DNA from: Streptomyces caatingaensis
Lineage (GTDB): Bacteria > Actinomycetota > Actinomycetes > Streptomycetales > Streptomycetaceae
Assembly: GCF_001187435.1 (NCBI RefSeq)
Contig: NZ_LFXA01000017.1
Span: forward strand, 1-64,000
Direction of reading: 5' to 3'
DNA length: 64,000 nt
Shown here: piece after piece, positions 49,792-58,802 of the stretch
Layout of the letters: every line of letters begins with the position of its first letter
How positions within the stretch are numbered: position 1 is the first letter of the stretch
Translations under genes and position numbers: made by a program
The notes under the pieces: model-generated
Databases searched by the model: none
Told to the model about the DNA's origin: nothing
Seen by the model: the letters and a program-made list of their open reading frames with translations, nothing else

Positions 49792-50973
49792 ATGGCACCG
49801 GCCCCCTTCGATCCCCGAGACCCCCTCTCCCTCGACGAACTGCTCGCCCCCGAGGACCGCGCCATCCGCGACACCGTCCGCCAGTGGGCGGCCGACCGCG
49901 TTCTGCCGTACGTGGCCGAGTGGTTCGAGCGCGGCGAGCTGCCGGGGATCCGGGAGCTCGCGCGCGAGCTCGGGGCCCTCGGGGCGCTCGGCATGTCGCT
50001 GGACGGCTACGGCTGCGCGGGCGCCACCGCCGTCCAGTACGGCCTGGCCTGCCTGGAGCTGGAGGCCGCCGACTCCGGCATCCGCTCGCTCGTCTCCGTC
50101 CAGGGCTCCCTCGCCATGTACGCGATCCACCGCTACGGCTCGGAGGAGCAGAAGCAGCGCTGGCTGCCGCCCATGGCCAAGGGCGAGACCATCGGCTGCT
50201 TCGCGCTGACCGAGCCCGACCACGGCTCCGACCCGGCCGGCATGCGCACCTACGCCAAGCGCGACGCCGGCGGCGACTGGTTGCTCACCGGCCGCAAGAT
50301 GTGGATCACCAACGGCTCCGTCGCCGGGGTCGCCGTCGTCTGGGCGGGCACGGACGAGGGCGTCCGCGGCTTCGTCGTCCCCACGGACAGCCCCGGCTTC
50401 TCCGCCCCGGAGATCAAGCACAAGTGGTCGCTGCGCGCCTCGGTCACCAGCGAGCTCGTCCTGGACGAGGTGCGGCTGCCCGCGGACGCCGTCCTCCCGG
50501 AGGTCACCGGGCTGCGCGGCCCGCTCAGCTGTCTGAGCCACGCCCGGTACGGGATCGTGTGGGGCGCGATGGGCGCGGCCCGCGCCTGCTTCGAGGCGGC
50601 CCTCGACTACGCCCGCACCCGCGAGCAGTTCGGCCGGCCCATCGGCGGCTTCCAGCTCACCCAGGCCAAGCTCGCCGACATGGCCGTGGAGCTGCACAAG
50701 GGGATCCTGCTCGCCCACCACCTGGGCCGGCGGATGGACGCGGGCCGGCTGCGCCCGGAGCAGGTGAGCTTCGGCAAGCTCAACAACGTGCGGGAGGCGA
50801 TCGGGATCTGCCGCACCGCCAGGACGGTCCTCGGCGCCAACGGGATCTCCCTGGAGTACCCGGTGATGCGGCACGCGTCGAACCTGGAGTCGGTGCTCAC
50901 CTACGAAGGCACCGTCGAAATGCACCAGTTGGTGCTGGGGAAGGCACTCACCGGCATCGACGCGTTCCGGTGA
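49792..50973 (+). CDS. Acyl-CoA dehydrogenase, probable glutaryl-CoA dehydrogenase
   Basis: A 393-residue FAD-dependent dehydrogenase of amino-acid (lysine) breakdown. It has the acyl-CoA dehydrogenase signatures CFALTEPDHGSDP and WITNGSVAG. Family-specific segments are RGPLSCLSHARYGIVWGAMG and FGRPIGGFQLTQAKLADM, and the catalytic Glu lies in TYEGTVEMHQLVLGKALTG. GCDH both oxidises and decarboxylates glutaryl-CoA to crotonyl-CoA. ATG 49792 follows GGAGG; a GTG at 49756 is in frame but earlier than the conserved region. Confidence 0.92.
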   Translation: MAPAPFDPRDPLSLDELLAPEDRAIRDTVRQWAADRVLPYVAEWFERGELPGIRELARELGALGALGMSLDGYGCAGATAVQYGLACLELEAADSGIRSLVSVQGSLAMYAIHRYGSEEQKQRWLPPMAKGETIGCFALTEPDHGSDPAGMRTYAKRDAGGDWLLTGRKMWITNGSVAGVAVVWAGTDEGVRGFVVPTDSPGFSAPEIKHKWSLRASVTSELVLDEVRLPADAVLPEVTGLRGPLSCLSHARYGIVWGAMGAARACFEAALDYARTREQFGRPIGGFQLTQAKLADMAVELHKGILLAHHLGRRMDAGRLRPEQVSFGKLNNVREAIGICRTARTVLGANGISLEYPVMRHASNLESVLTYEGTVEMHQLVLGKALTGIDAFR

Positions 50974-51037
50974 ACACCCCCTGAGGAGCTGTCGTGGCTC
51001 CGTCCGCCGTGCTTCCCGGGGGCACCCCCGGACCGGC

Positions 51038-51472
51038 TCAGCTCTGGTTGAAGAAGCCCCCGTTCGCGCGCCCCGCCTCCCCGCTGACGACCTTGTAGTC
51101 GGCGGGGGTCAGGAGGAAGACGCGGTTGGCCACGCGCTCGATCGAGCCGCGCAGGCCGAAGGTGAGGCCGGCCGCGAAGTCCACGACCCGCTTGGCGTCG
51201 CTGGGCTCCATCGCGGTGAGGTTGACGATGACCGGGACGCCCTCGCGGAACAGCTCGCCGATCCCGCGGGCGTCCCGGAAGCCGTCCGGGGTGACCGTGG
51301 CGATCCGGGTGCCCTGCTCCTGCGCGACCTCGTCGGCGACGCGCACCCTCGGGTTGGTCACCCAGGAGTCACCGGGCTCGGGCCCCTCGGCGTACTCGTC
51401 GTCGTAGTAGCGCTCGTCGTCGCTGTCGTCGACGAGACCAAGCCAGGCACTCGCCTTACGCACCGAACCCAT
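51038..51472 (-). CDS. sflA: SepF-like protein SflA
   Basis: A 144-residue SepF-domain protein. The N-terminus has a membrane-binding helix (MGSVRKASAWLGLVD), then an acidic DDSDDERYYDDEYAE linker, then the SepF core (ATVTPDGFRDARGIGELFRE, VIVNLTAMEPSDAKRVVDFA). Streptomyces has SepF, SflA and SflB; its position next to the acyl-CoA dehydrogenase matches SflA (SCO1749), which limits aberrant polar growth. The symbol rests on recalled synteny and on the lack of the neighbouring ftsZ region. GGAGG lies upstream of the ATG. Confidence 0.85.
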   Translation of the reverse strand: MGSVRKASAWLGLVDDSDDERYYDDEYAEGPEPGDSWVTNPRVRVADEVAQEQGTRIATVTPDGFRDARGIGELFREGVPVIVNLTAMEPSDAKRVVDFAAGLTFGLRGSIERVANRVFLLTPADYKVVSGEAGRANGGFFNQS

Positions 51473-51705
51473 GGACGCCTCCTCTCACACGCGGTGTGTT
51501 CCGCCCGCCCCTCTATGGTCGTCCATGATGCGGATGGTGTGCCAAATGGATAGGGGCCGAGCGAGGATTTCGTGACGCATCTGGTGCAAAGCAGGTGGCG
51601 GTGCGTCAGTTGCCCGAAGCGAGCCCCCCGCGCGCGGCCGCGGACGGCCGGGACCGAGCCTAGAGCTAGGATGCGCCGGTTGCTCGGCACCACACGGGGG
51701 CGGAA

Positions 51706-52869
51706 TTGTTCGGAATCATCAGGCCATGTCGGCACCGCCTGTCCGCGAGCATGCGTGCGGAATGGATGGCTCATCTGTGCGGTCTCTGCCTGGCGTTGAG
51801 GTCCGATCACGGCCAATTCGCCCGAATTGCAACGAACTATGACGGATTGGTGATATCCGTCCTCGTCGAGGCGCAGACGGCCGAGGCGCGAACACCGGGG
51901 CGGCACCCGGCGGACGGCCGGCGGACGGCCGGGCCGTGTCCCCTGCGCGGGATGCGCACGGCGCCCGTCGCGACGGGGGAGGGCGCCCGGCTGGCCGCCT
52001 CCGTCTCGCTCGTCCTCGCCTCCGCCAAGCTGCGCGACCACGCGGCCGACGGCGACGGCGTGCTGGCCCGGCGTCCGGCGGCGGCCGCCGCCCGCAGGGT
52101 GGCCGCGGCCTGGGACCGGGCCGGGGCCCGGTCCGGCGCGGAGCTGGGCTTCGACACCGCGCCACTGGTGGACGCGGTCGAGCGGCAGCCGGGGCTGGAG
52201 GCCCTGGCCGGCCCCGGCACCCCGCTGACCGTCCTCACCGAACCCACCGGGACGGCGACCGCCGCGGCCTTCGGCCACACCGCCGTCCTGGCCGGCCGGC
52301 CGGAGAACAGGGCGCCCCTGGAGGAGGCCGGGCGGCTCTTCGGGCGGCTCGCCCATCTGCTGGACGCCGTCGAGGACCTGGCGGACGACGCCGCGTCCGG
52401 CGCGTGGAACCCCGTCGCCGCGACGGGCGCGGACCTCGCGGAGGTCCGGCGGCTGTGCGACGACGCCGTCCACGGGATACGGCTCGCGCTCGACGACGTC
52501 GCGTTCGCGCGCGGGGCCCAGGGGCGGCTGGCGCACCTGCTGCTCGTCCACGAACTGCCGCACGCCGTCGACCGCGCCTTCGGGCCGCCGCCGGTCATGC
52601 CGCCGCCGGCCCCGCCGGAGCCGCCCCGGCGGGACCGGCGGCGCGGGCCGTTGCGGGGATGCGCGGTGTGGACGGGACTGCTGTGCACCGGGCAGCTGTG
52701 CTGCCGCGACCCCTTCCACGACCCGTGGACCGGGGAGCCCAGGCAGGGCTGGTGCCACCGGTGCGACTGCGGCGACTGTGATTGCAGCGGCTGTGACGGC
52801 TGCTGCGACTGCTGCAATTGCTGCGGCAACTGCTGTGACGGGGACTGCGGTTGCGGATGCGACTGCTGA
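51706..52869 (+). CDS. DUF5685 family protein with Cys-rich C-terminal tail
   Basis: A 387-residue protein. It starts at TTG with MFGIIRPCRHRLSASMRAEW then MAHLCGLCLALRSDHGQFAR, the N-terminal hallmark of DUF5685 with conserved Cys residues. The middle is helical and Ala-rich. The last 40 or so residues hold about 18 Cys in CDC, DCC, NCC and GC blocks mixed with Asp and Gly. Such a tail can bind metal or form disulfides; the function is unknown. It is divergent from sflA across a 233-base gap. Confidence 0.85.
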   Translation: MFGIIRPCRHRLSASMRAEWMAHLCGLCLALRSDHGQFARIATNYDGLVISVLVEAQTAEARTPGRHPADGRRTAGPCPLRGMRTAPVATGEGARLAASVSLVLASAKLRDHAADGDGVLARRPAAAAARRVAAAWDRAGARSGAELGFDTAPLVDAVERQPGLEALAGPGTPLTVLTEPTGTATAAAFGHTAVLAGRPENRAPLEEAGRLFGRLAHLLDAVEDLADDAASGAWNPVAATGADLAEVRRLCDDAVHGIRLALDDVAFARGAQGRLAHLLLVHELPHAVDRAFGPPPVMPPPAPPEPPRRDRRRGPLRGCAVWTGLLCTGQLCCRDPFHDPWTGEPRQGWCHRCDCGDCDCSGCDGCCDCCNCCGNCCDGDCGCGCDC

Positions 52870-53079
52870 GGGGAGAGGTGTCGCGCGGGGGGTGAGGGCG
52901 TACGGGCGAACGGGCGGGATCAGCCCGGACAGGACGCCGACCAGACCCGGCAGAAGTCGATATGGCCCCGTGTGACCAGCCGTTGCCCCAGATGCATGGG
53001 CCAAGTGGAACAGCCCTCCGGTCCGGCGTCAACTCCCGTCCGGCAGCGGTGAGATGGCCCGCCCACAGTGCGGACAGGC

Positions 53080-53110
53080 TTGACAGCGGGCCGCGACCCC
53101 GGCTTAGCCT
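53080..53110 (+). promoter_or_regulatory. Vegetative promoter upstream of the luciferase-like gene
   Basis: TTGACA (53080-53085) and TAGCCT (53105-53110) with 19 bases between. The start would fall near 53117, leaving a leader of about 110 bases before the ATG at 53230. The 360-base gap 52870-53229 holds no gene. Confidence 0.6.
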
Positions 53111-53229
53111 CGACGCTCCGGCGTGCTGAGGGGCACGGTCCGGGCGGGTTTCCGGGGCCCGGGGGGCGGCGGCGCGCGGCGCGGTTCCGCCGACCGTCCC
53201 ACACCCCACTCGACCCCCCGGGGGAACCC

Positions 53230-54198
53230 ATGCCCGCACCCATCCGGCCGCTCCACCTCGCCGTCGCGCTCGGCCGGCGCGACGCCCGCGTCCAGGAGGC
53301 GGAGTCCTGCGTCCGCGCCGCGCGCCTCGCCGAGCACGGACGGTTCGACTTCGTCACGCTCGGGGACGCCTCCGGGCCGCCCGCCGAGGGCCGGGGGCGT
53401 CCCGACGCGCTCGCCGTCCTCGCCCGGATCGCCCCGGCCACCCGACGCGTCGGTCTCGTGCCCGCCCTCACCGCCACCACCCGCACCGGGCCCTTCCCCC
53501 TCGCCCGCGCCGTGGCCGGGCTGGACCGGGCGAGCCGCGGCCGGGCGGGCTGGGTGGTGGAGCCACCGCTCCCCACCGCCGGGGCGCGTGCCTCCGGCCG
53601 CCGGGCGGCGCCCGCGGAGGAGGAGGCGTGGCGCGAGGCGGACGCCGTCGCCGACGCCGTCGCCCGGCTCTGGGACGGCCACGACCGCGACCGCCCGCAC
53701 CGTGCCGGCCCCTCCGCCGGCCCCCGGTCCCCGCAGGGCCGCCCGGTGACCGTCGTGGACGCCACCGCGCCCGCCGCCCGCGCCACCGCCGCCCGCCACG
53801 CCGACGTGGTCCTGCTGCGGGCCGAACGCGCCCACGACCCGGCCGTCTTCCGGGCCCGCTCGGACGACCTGCGCGAGGCGGCCCGCGCGCACGGCCCCGG
53901 GGCGGGCGGCCGCCGGCCCCTCGTCCTGGCCTCCGTCCCCGTCGACCTGCACACCGCCGCCGACGCCGTCGGCCTCGCCGACCAGGTCCACCACTGGTAC
54001 GCCACCGGCGCGGCCGACGGCTTCCACTTCCGGCCCGGGAACCCCGACCGGGACCTGCCCCTCCTGGCCGACGGCACCGCCGCCGTCCTCCAGCACCGCG
54101 GCCTGCTGCGCCGCTTCTACCCGGGCGCCACCCTCCGGGAGCACCTGGAGCTGCCCCGCCCGGCGACGGGCCGCGCGCCGGCGAGGGGGACCGCGTGA
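53230..54198 (+). CDS. Luciferase-like (LLM class) flavin-dependent oxidoreductase
   Basis: A 322-residue TIM-barrel flavoprotein of the bacterial-luciferase fold: start with LHLAVALGRR, then DFVTLGDA, RIAPATRRVGLVPALTAT, ending with DLADQVHHWY-like ADQVHHWYATGAADGFHF. The barrel is shorter than typical family members (about 350-450), mainly in the middle where a low-complexity Arg/Pro/Ala stretch occurs (residues about 125-185). The substrate is unknown. A GGGGGAA before the ATG serves as binding site. Confidence 0.8.
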   Translation: MPAPIRPLHLAVALGRRDARVQEAESCVRAARLAEHGRFDFVTLGDASGPPAEGRGRPDALAVLARIAPATRRVGLVPALTATTRTGPFPLARAVAGLDRASRGRAGWVVEPPLPTAGARASGRRAAPAEEEAWREADAVADAVARLWDGHDRDRPHRAGPSAGPRSPQGRPVTVVDATAPAARATAARHADVVLLRAERAHDPAVFRARSDDLREAARAHGPGAGGRRPLVLASVPVDLHTAADAVGLADQVHHWYATGAADGFHFRPGNPDRDLPLLADGTAAVLQHRGLLRRFYPGATLREHLELPRPATGRAPARGTA

Positions 54199-54276
54199 GC
54201 GGTGCCGCTGCTCCAGGAGCGCGGCGCCTTCCGTACGGAGTACACCGGCGGACGCTCCGCGGGCACCTCGGGGATC

Positions 54277-54282
54277 TAGGGT
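54277..54282 (+). promoter_or_regulatory. -10 element (TAGGGT) for a leaderless transcript
   Basis: TAGGGT lies seven bases before the ATG at 54290. No Shine-Dalgarno site is present; a -35 is not clear. Confidence 0.5.
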
Positions 54283-54289
54283 GACCGCC

Positions 54290-55117
54290 ATGAGCACCAC
54301 CGGCATGACCTCCGAGGACGCGCGGGACGCGCACCGGCTGTGGACCGAGTGGCGCGAGCGGCGCCACGAGAAGGTTTCCGCCCCCTACGGGCCGCTCGCC
54401 CTGACCGGCACCCACTGGCTGGCCGACCATCCCGACGGCCGGCTGCCCGGGATCCCCGGCCACTGGGCCGAGGCGCCCGGCGGGGCGGGCGTCCTCCTCA
54501 CCGCCACCGCCGAGGACGGCCTCCGTCTGGACGGCGAGCCCCGGCCGCTGACCGGCCGGGCCCTCCTCGGCGTGGACGGCACCCCCGCGACGGCCCGCGT
54601 CGCGCTCGGCGACCGGCGCCTGCTCGTCATGCGGCGCGAAGGGCTCTGGGCGGTCCGCGACTTCGACCCGCGTTCGCCCGGCCGGCGGGCGTTCGCCGGG
54701 ATCGACGCCTTCGACTACGACGAGCGGTGGGTGCGGGAGGGGCGCTTCCGCCCGTACGCCCAGGGGACGCGGACGGTGACCGTCGAGAACGCGGACGGGA
54801 AGGAGCGGGGGCTGAGCGTCGCCGGTGAACTCTCCTTCACGCTGGGCGGTGAGACGCACGTGCTGCGGGCGGGGGCCGAGGGGGACGGGTCGTTGTGGGT
54901 CGTCTTCGCGGACGCGACGAGCGGCGTGTCGAGCTACCGCTTCCGCTTCCTCTACCCGGCGGTGCCGGACGGGAAGGGGCGGGTGCGGGTCGACTTCAAC
55001 CGGGCGCTGCTGCCGCCGTGCGCGTTCGCCGACCACTTCATCTGCCCGTTTCCGCCGGCGGGGAACGCGCTGCCGGTGGCGGTGGAGGCGGGGGAGCGCT
55101 TCGCGCTCACGCGCTGA
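54290..55117 (+). CDS. DUF1684 family protein
   Basis: A 275-residue protein of the DUF1684 family, known from many actinobacteria. Typical parts are RLWTEWRERRHEKVSAPYGP at the start, LTGTHWL, a central VRDFDPRSP, and the C-terminal VDFNRALLPPCAFADHFICP followed by PPAGNALPV. No catalytic residue set is known. The start at ATG 54290 fits leaderless expression; a GTG at 54281 lies inside the -10 element and is less likely. Confidence 0.88.
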   Translation: MSTTGMTSEDARDAHRLWTEWRERRHEKVSAPYGPLALTGTHWLADHPDGRLPGIPGHWAEAPGGAGVLLTATAEDGLRLDGEPRPLTGRALLGVDGTPATARVALGDRRLLVMRREGLWAVRDFDPRSPGRRAFAGIDAFDYDERWVREGRFRPYAQGTRTVTVENADGKERGLSVAGELSFTLGGETHVLRAGAEGDGSLWVVFADATSGVSSYRFRFLYPAVPDGKGRVRVDFNRALLPPCAFADHFICPFPPAGNALPVAVEAGERFALTR

Positions 55118-55302
55118 CCTCCGCTCCCCCCTCCCCGGGGGGCGGCGCGGGCGGCCCCGCGGCCGAAAAGGGGGCTTGCGGCGGCGGCCCGCACCCCCGA
55201 ATACTCCCGGGAACCGGCAAGTGATTGTCAGGGGCACGCCCAAAAGTGGAACGCGTACCGCCCCTTCCCCCACCGCCAACCCCCCCCCGAGAGGACCCCG
55301 CC

Positions 55303-56193
55303 GTGAGGATCAAGCGACGCACCCGTACGGCCGCCCTCGTCTCCTCCCTCCTCGCCGCCACGGCGGCCCTCGCCCCCGGGCAGGGCGCCCACGCCGCACC
55401 CGCGAAGCCCACCGCCGCACAGCTCTCCGCCGCGAGCGCCGCCGTGCAGGAGGCCGACGTGGCCGGCACGTCCTGGCTCGTGGACGAGCGGACGAACACC
55501 CTCGTCGTCACCGTCGACCGGACCGTCGGCGCGGCCGGCGTCGAGAAGATCAGAGCGGCCGCCGGTGACGCCGCCGACGCGATACGCATCGAGCGCACGA
55601 ACGGCACCCTCCGCCCCCTGATCTCCGGCGGCGACGCCGTCTACGCGCCCAAGTGGCGCTGCTCCGCCGGGTTCAACGTCCGCAAGGGCGCGACGTACTA
55701 CTTCGTGACGGCCGGCCACTGCACCCAGGGCAAGCCGCCCTACTACGCCGACTCCGGCCACGCCACCTCCATCGGCCCCACCACGGGCACCAACTTCCCC
55801 GGCTCCGACTACGGCATCGTCCAGTACACCAACGGCTCGCTGCCCCACCCCAGCGCCGTCGACCTCCACAACGGCGGCTCCCAGCGCATCACCGCCGCGG
55901 GCACGCCCACCGTCGGGCAGAGCGTCCAGCGCAGCGGTTCGACGACCGGGCTGCACGGCGGCAAGGTCACCGGCCTCAACGCCACGGTCAACTACGGCGG
56001 CGGCCAGATCGTCCGCGGGCTGATCCAGACCAACGTCTGCGCCGAGCCCGGCGACAGCGGCGGCGCGCTCTTCTCCGGCTCCACGGCGCTCGGCCTCACC
56101 TCCGGCGGCAGCGGCAACTGCAGCGGCGGCGGGACGACCTTCTTCCAGCCCGTCGTCCCGGCGCTCAAGGCCTACGGGGTCAACGTCTTCTGA
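55303..56193 (+). CDS. Secreted S1E serine protease, streptogrisin type (first)
   Basis: A 296-residue preproprotease. A Sec/Tat-like signal (KRRTRTAALVSSLLAATAAL) ends near residue 32 (AHA-AP). A propeptide of about 80 residues follows, and the mature enzyme should begin at ISGGDAVYAP, as in S. griseus proteases A/B. The triad is visible: His in VTAGHC, Asp in GSDYGI, Ser in PGDSGGAL. Two disulfide pairs are expected (Cys around CSAGF/AGHC and NVCAE/GNC). GTG 55303 follows GAGAGGA. A second such gene lies at 57312. Confidence 0.95.
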   Translation: MRIKRRTRTAALVSSLLAATAALAPGQGAHAAPAKPTAAQLSAASAAVQEADVAGTSWLVDERTNTLVVTVDRTVGAAGVEKIRAAAGDAADAIRIERTNGTLRPLISGGDAVYAPKWRCSAGFNVRKGATYYFVTAGHCTQGKPPYYADSGHATSIGPTTGTNFPGSDYGIVQYTNGSLPHPSAVDLHNGGSQRITAAGTPTVGQSVQRSGSTTGLHGGKVTGLNATVNYGGGQIVRGLIQTNVCAEPGDSGGALFSGSTALGLTSGGSGNCSGGGTTFFQPVVPALKAYGVNVF

Positions 56194-56296
56194 GCCCCGG
56201 CACGGCCCGGCGGGGAGCCCCGGCCAGGGGGTCGACCCCGTGCCCCCCGGGGCATACCGTGGACATATCACCTGTCGTGGGACACAGGGGGCCGTG

Positions 56297-57082
56297 ATGG
56301 TCGAAGACCTCGTGGTGGCGGCCGTGGCCGCGGCGTCCGCCGGTGCCATGTACCTGATGGCGGCGGCCCGGGTGGTCAAGCAGTACGAGCGCGGTGTGGT
56401 GCTGCGCCTGGGGCGGCTGCGCCCCGAGGTGCGGCCGCCGGGCTTCACCATGATCATTCCGGGCGTCGACCGGCTCCGCAAGGTGAACATGCAGATCGTC
56501 ACCATGCCGGTGCCGGCCCAGGAGGGCATAACCCGCGACAACGTCACCGTGCGGGTGGACGCGGTCGTCTACTTCAAGGTCGTCAACGCCGCCGAGGCGG
56601 TGATCGCGGTCGAGGACTACCGCTTCGCGGTCTCGCAGATGGCCCAGACCTCCCTGCGTTCGATCATCGGGAAGAGCGATCTGGACGACCTGCTGTCCAA
56701 CCGCGAGAAGCTCAACCAGGGCCTGGAGCTGATGCTCGACAGCCCGGCCATCGGGTGGGGCGTCCAGATCGACCGCGTCGAGATCAAGGACGTCTCGCTG
56801 CCGGAGACGATGAAGCGGTCCATGTCCCGGCAGGCGGAGGCGGAACGCGAGCGCCGGGCCCGCGTGATCAACGCGGACGCGGAGCTGATGGCGTCGAAGA
56901 AGCTGGCGGAGGCGGCGGCGACGATGTCGGAGCAGCCGTCCGCCCTCCAACTGCGGCTGCTCCAGACGATCGTGGCCGTCGCGGCCGAGAAGAACTCGAC
57001 GCTGGTGCTGCCCTTCCCGGTGGAGCTGCTGCGCTTCCTGGAGCGGGCGGAACAGGGGGCGGCGCCGCCGCGGGAGGGGTGA
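56297..57082 (+). CDS. Band 7/SPFH (stomatin-like) membrane protein
   Basis: A 261-residue protein with an N-terminal hydrophobic helix (residues about 6-26), then VKQYERGVVLRLGRLRPEVR and PGFTMIIPGVDRLRKVNMQ, the prohibitin/stomatin core, and a coiled-coil C-terminal part (SRQAEAERERRARVINADAE). It is likely a membrane scaffold. ATG 56297 follows AGGGGG; a GTG three bases earlier is in frame. It lies between the two protease genes but has no known link to them. Confidence 0.9.
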   Translation: MVEDLVVAAVAAASAGAMYLMAAARVVKQYERGVVLRLGRLRPEVRPPGFTMIIPGVDRLRKVNMQIVTMPVPAQEGITRDNVTVRVDAVVYFKVVNAAEAVIAVEDYRFAVSQMAQTSLRSIIGKSDLDDLLSNREKLNQGLELMLDSPAIGWGVQIDRVEIKDVSLPETMKRSMSRQAEAERERRARVINADAELMASKKLAEAAATMSEQPSALQLRLLQTIVAVAAEKNSTLVLPFPVELLRFLERAEQGAAPPREG

Positions 57083-57311
57083 GTCCCCACCTGACGGAGC
57101 GTCAACTCCGCGCCCACGCGCCCGCATGGCCATACGCGCGACCGGAAGTCGCCCTTGTGCACTCCCTCCCCGGGCAGGAACACTCGGAACCCACGGCTTG
57201 GCATGGACGCGCCCCTCCCACCGGGGGAGCGCGTGCCGGTGCCGGGTCCGTCCTCCGGACCCGGCCGGCCTTCCGCGGTCGGGGTCGACCCCCCACCTGG
57301 AGGTGCCGAGC

Positions 57312-58223
57312 GTGAAGACCTTCCGGTTGTCCCTCCGCGCGCTGCCGGCCACCGCCGTCGCGCTCGCGGCCGTGACGTTCCCCCCGCAGCAGGCGGGGGC
57401 GTCCCCCACGGCGCCCGCGGCCGTCACCGCGGCGGGCGGCGCCGCCACCGCGGCCCGCCTGGCCGCCGCCCGGCGGACGCTCGACACCATGGCCGCGATC
57501 CCGGGCACCGCCTGGGTGACGGACCCCAGATCCCACCGGGTCGTCGTCACCGCGGACCCGACCGTCACGGGGACCCGGCTGGCGCGGCTCACGGAGGTCA
57601 CCACCGGGCTGGGGGACGCGGTGGAGGTGCGCAGAACGGCGACGCCCCTCGTCCGGTACGCCGCCGGGGGCGACGCCGTCTGGGGCGGCGCGGCCCGCTG
57701 TTCGCTCGGCTTCAACGTCAGCCGGGGCGGCCGGGCGGCCTTCCTGACCGCCGGCCACTGCGGGAAGGCCACCGCCGAGTGGGCCGAGGACAAGGGCGGT
57801 TCACGGGCCGCGGTCACCGAGACGTCGGTCTTCCCCGGGCACGACTACGCCCTCGCCCGCTACACGGACGGCACCCCCCGTCCCAGCGCCGTCGACCTCC
57901 ACGGCGGCGGCACCCGGGTCATCACCCGCGCCGGCGAGGCGCGTCCCGGCGAGCGGGTCCAGCGCAGCGGCTCCACCACCGGCGTGCGCGGCGGCACCGT
58001 CACGGGCGTCGACGCCACGGTCAACTACGAGGAGGGCCGGGTGGAGGGGCTGATCGAGACGGACGTCTGCGCCGAGCCGGGGGACAGCGGCGGACCGCTC
58101 TTCGACGGCGGGACCGCGCTCGGCATCACCTCGGGCGGCACCGGCAACTGCCGTACGGGCGGGAAGACCTACTACCAGCCGGTGCGCGAGGCGCTGCGCG
58201 CGCTGGGCGCGTCGATCGGCTGA
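57312..58223 (+). CDS. Secreted S1E serine protease, streptogrisin type (second)
   Basis: A 303-residue preproprotease, paralog of the first. Signal peptide to about residue 30 (QQAGA-SP), propeptide with AVTAAGGAATAARLAAARRT, mature start near AAGGDAVWGG. The triad is His in LTAGHC, Asp in GHDYAL, Ser in PGDSGGPL. A longer N-terminal propeptide and a different start (AAGG in place of ISGG) set it apart. GTG 57312 follows GGAGGTG. Its 3' end faces the subtilisin-inhibitor gene. Confidence 0.93.
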   Translation: MKTFRLSLRALPATAVALAAVTFPPQQAGASPTAPAAVTAAGGAATAARLAAARRTLDTMAAIPGTAWVTDPRSHRVVVTADPTVTGTRLARLTEVTTGLGDAVEVRRTATPLVRYAAGGDAVWGGAARCSLGFNVSRGGRAAFLTAGHCGKATAEWAEDKGGSRAAVTETSVFPGHDYALARYTDGTPRPSAVDLHGGGTRVITRAGEARPGERVQRSGSTTGVRGGTVTGVDATVNYEEGRVEGLIETDVCAEPGDSGGPLFDGGTALGITSGGTGNCRTGGKTYYQPVREALRALGASIG

Positions 58224-58256
58224 CGGCGGCGGGACGGGCCGGAAGCCGCACGGGCC

Positions 58257-58295
58257 GCGGCCCCCGGACACACCTCCACGGTGTCCGGGGGCCGC
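58257..58295. terminator. Bidirectional terminator between protease and inhibitor genes
   Basis: Perfect 15-bp stem (58257-58271 with 58281-58295) and a nine-base loop in the 126-base gap between two convergent genes. Confidence 0.88.
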
Positions 58296-58349
58296 TTCAC
58301 GTGCCGGTTCCCCACGGGTTCACGACCTGGGCCGTCGCTCCGGCCGGGG

Positions 58350-58802
58350 TCAGAACTCGAAGACGATGCCCTTGCCCGCCTTCAGCTCACAGGTGTTGCC
58401 GAAGGTGTGCTCGAACTTGACGCGCTGACCCTCCCAGACGCCCTCGGCGGTGACGACGTAGGGGTTCCACTCCTTGGTGCAGGCCGTGCCGGCCTTCACC
58501 TTGGTGATGTCCTCGAACTTGCCGCCGGCGGCGCGCAGTTCGTTGCAGGCCCCGCGGGCGTCGGGGTGCGTCCCGCCCGGCTTCGGCATGCAGGTGAGGG
58601 TCACGGCGCGCTGGACGCCGGAGTTGGTGGAGCTCTCGCCCTGGGCGACGGTCAGTACGAGCGCTGAGGGCGCGTACAGACTCTGCTGGGCAGCGGGCGC
58701 GGGCGCGGTGGCGGGTGCCGCGGTCGCGCTCGTCCCGGCGCCCACCAGGCTGCCCAGGATCAACGCTGACCCCAGGGCGATCCCCCCAGTGATGTACCGC
58801 AT
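58350..58802 (-). CDS. Streptomyces subtilisin inhibitor (SSI, family I16)
   Basis: A 150-residue secreted inhibitor. Signal peptide to about residue 29 (MRYITGGIALGSALILG...), mature part about 120 residues. Two disulfides are expected from four Cys (LTCMPKPGG, GACNEL, TACTKEW, NTCELK). Aligned by eye with SSI, the reactive loop CPM-VYDP becomes CTK-EWNP, so P1 is Lys. Lys at P1 favours trypsin-like proteases. ATG 58802 follows AAGGGAG. The gene faces the second streptogrisin gene. Confidence 0.95.
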   Translation of the reverse strand: MRYITGGIALGSALILGSLVGAGTSATAAPATAPAPAAQQSLYAPSALVLTVAQGESSTNSGVQRAVTLTCMPKPGGTHPDARGACNELRAAGGKFEDITKVKAGTACTKEWNPYVVTAEGVWEGQRVKFEHTFGNTCELKAGKGIVFEF

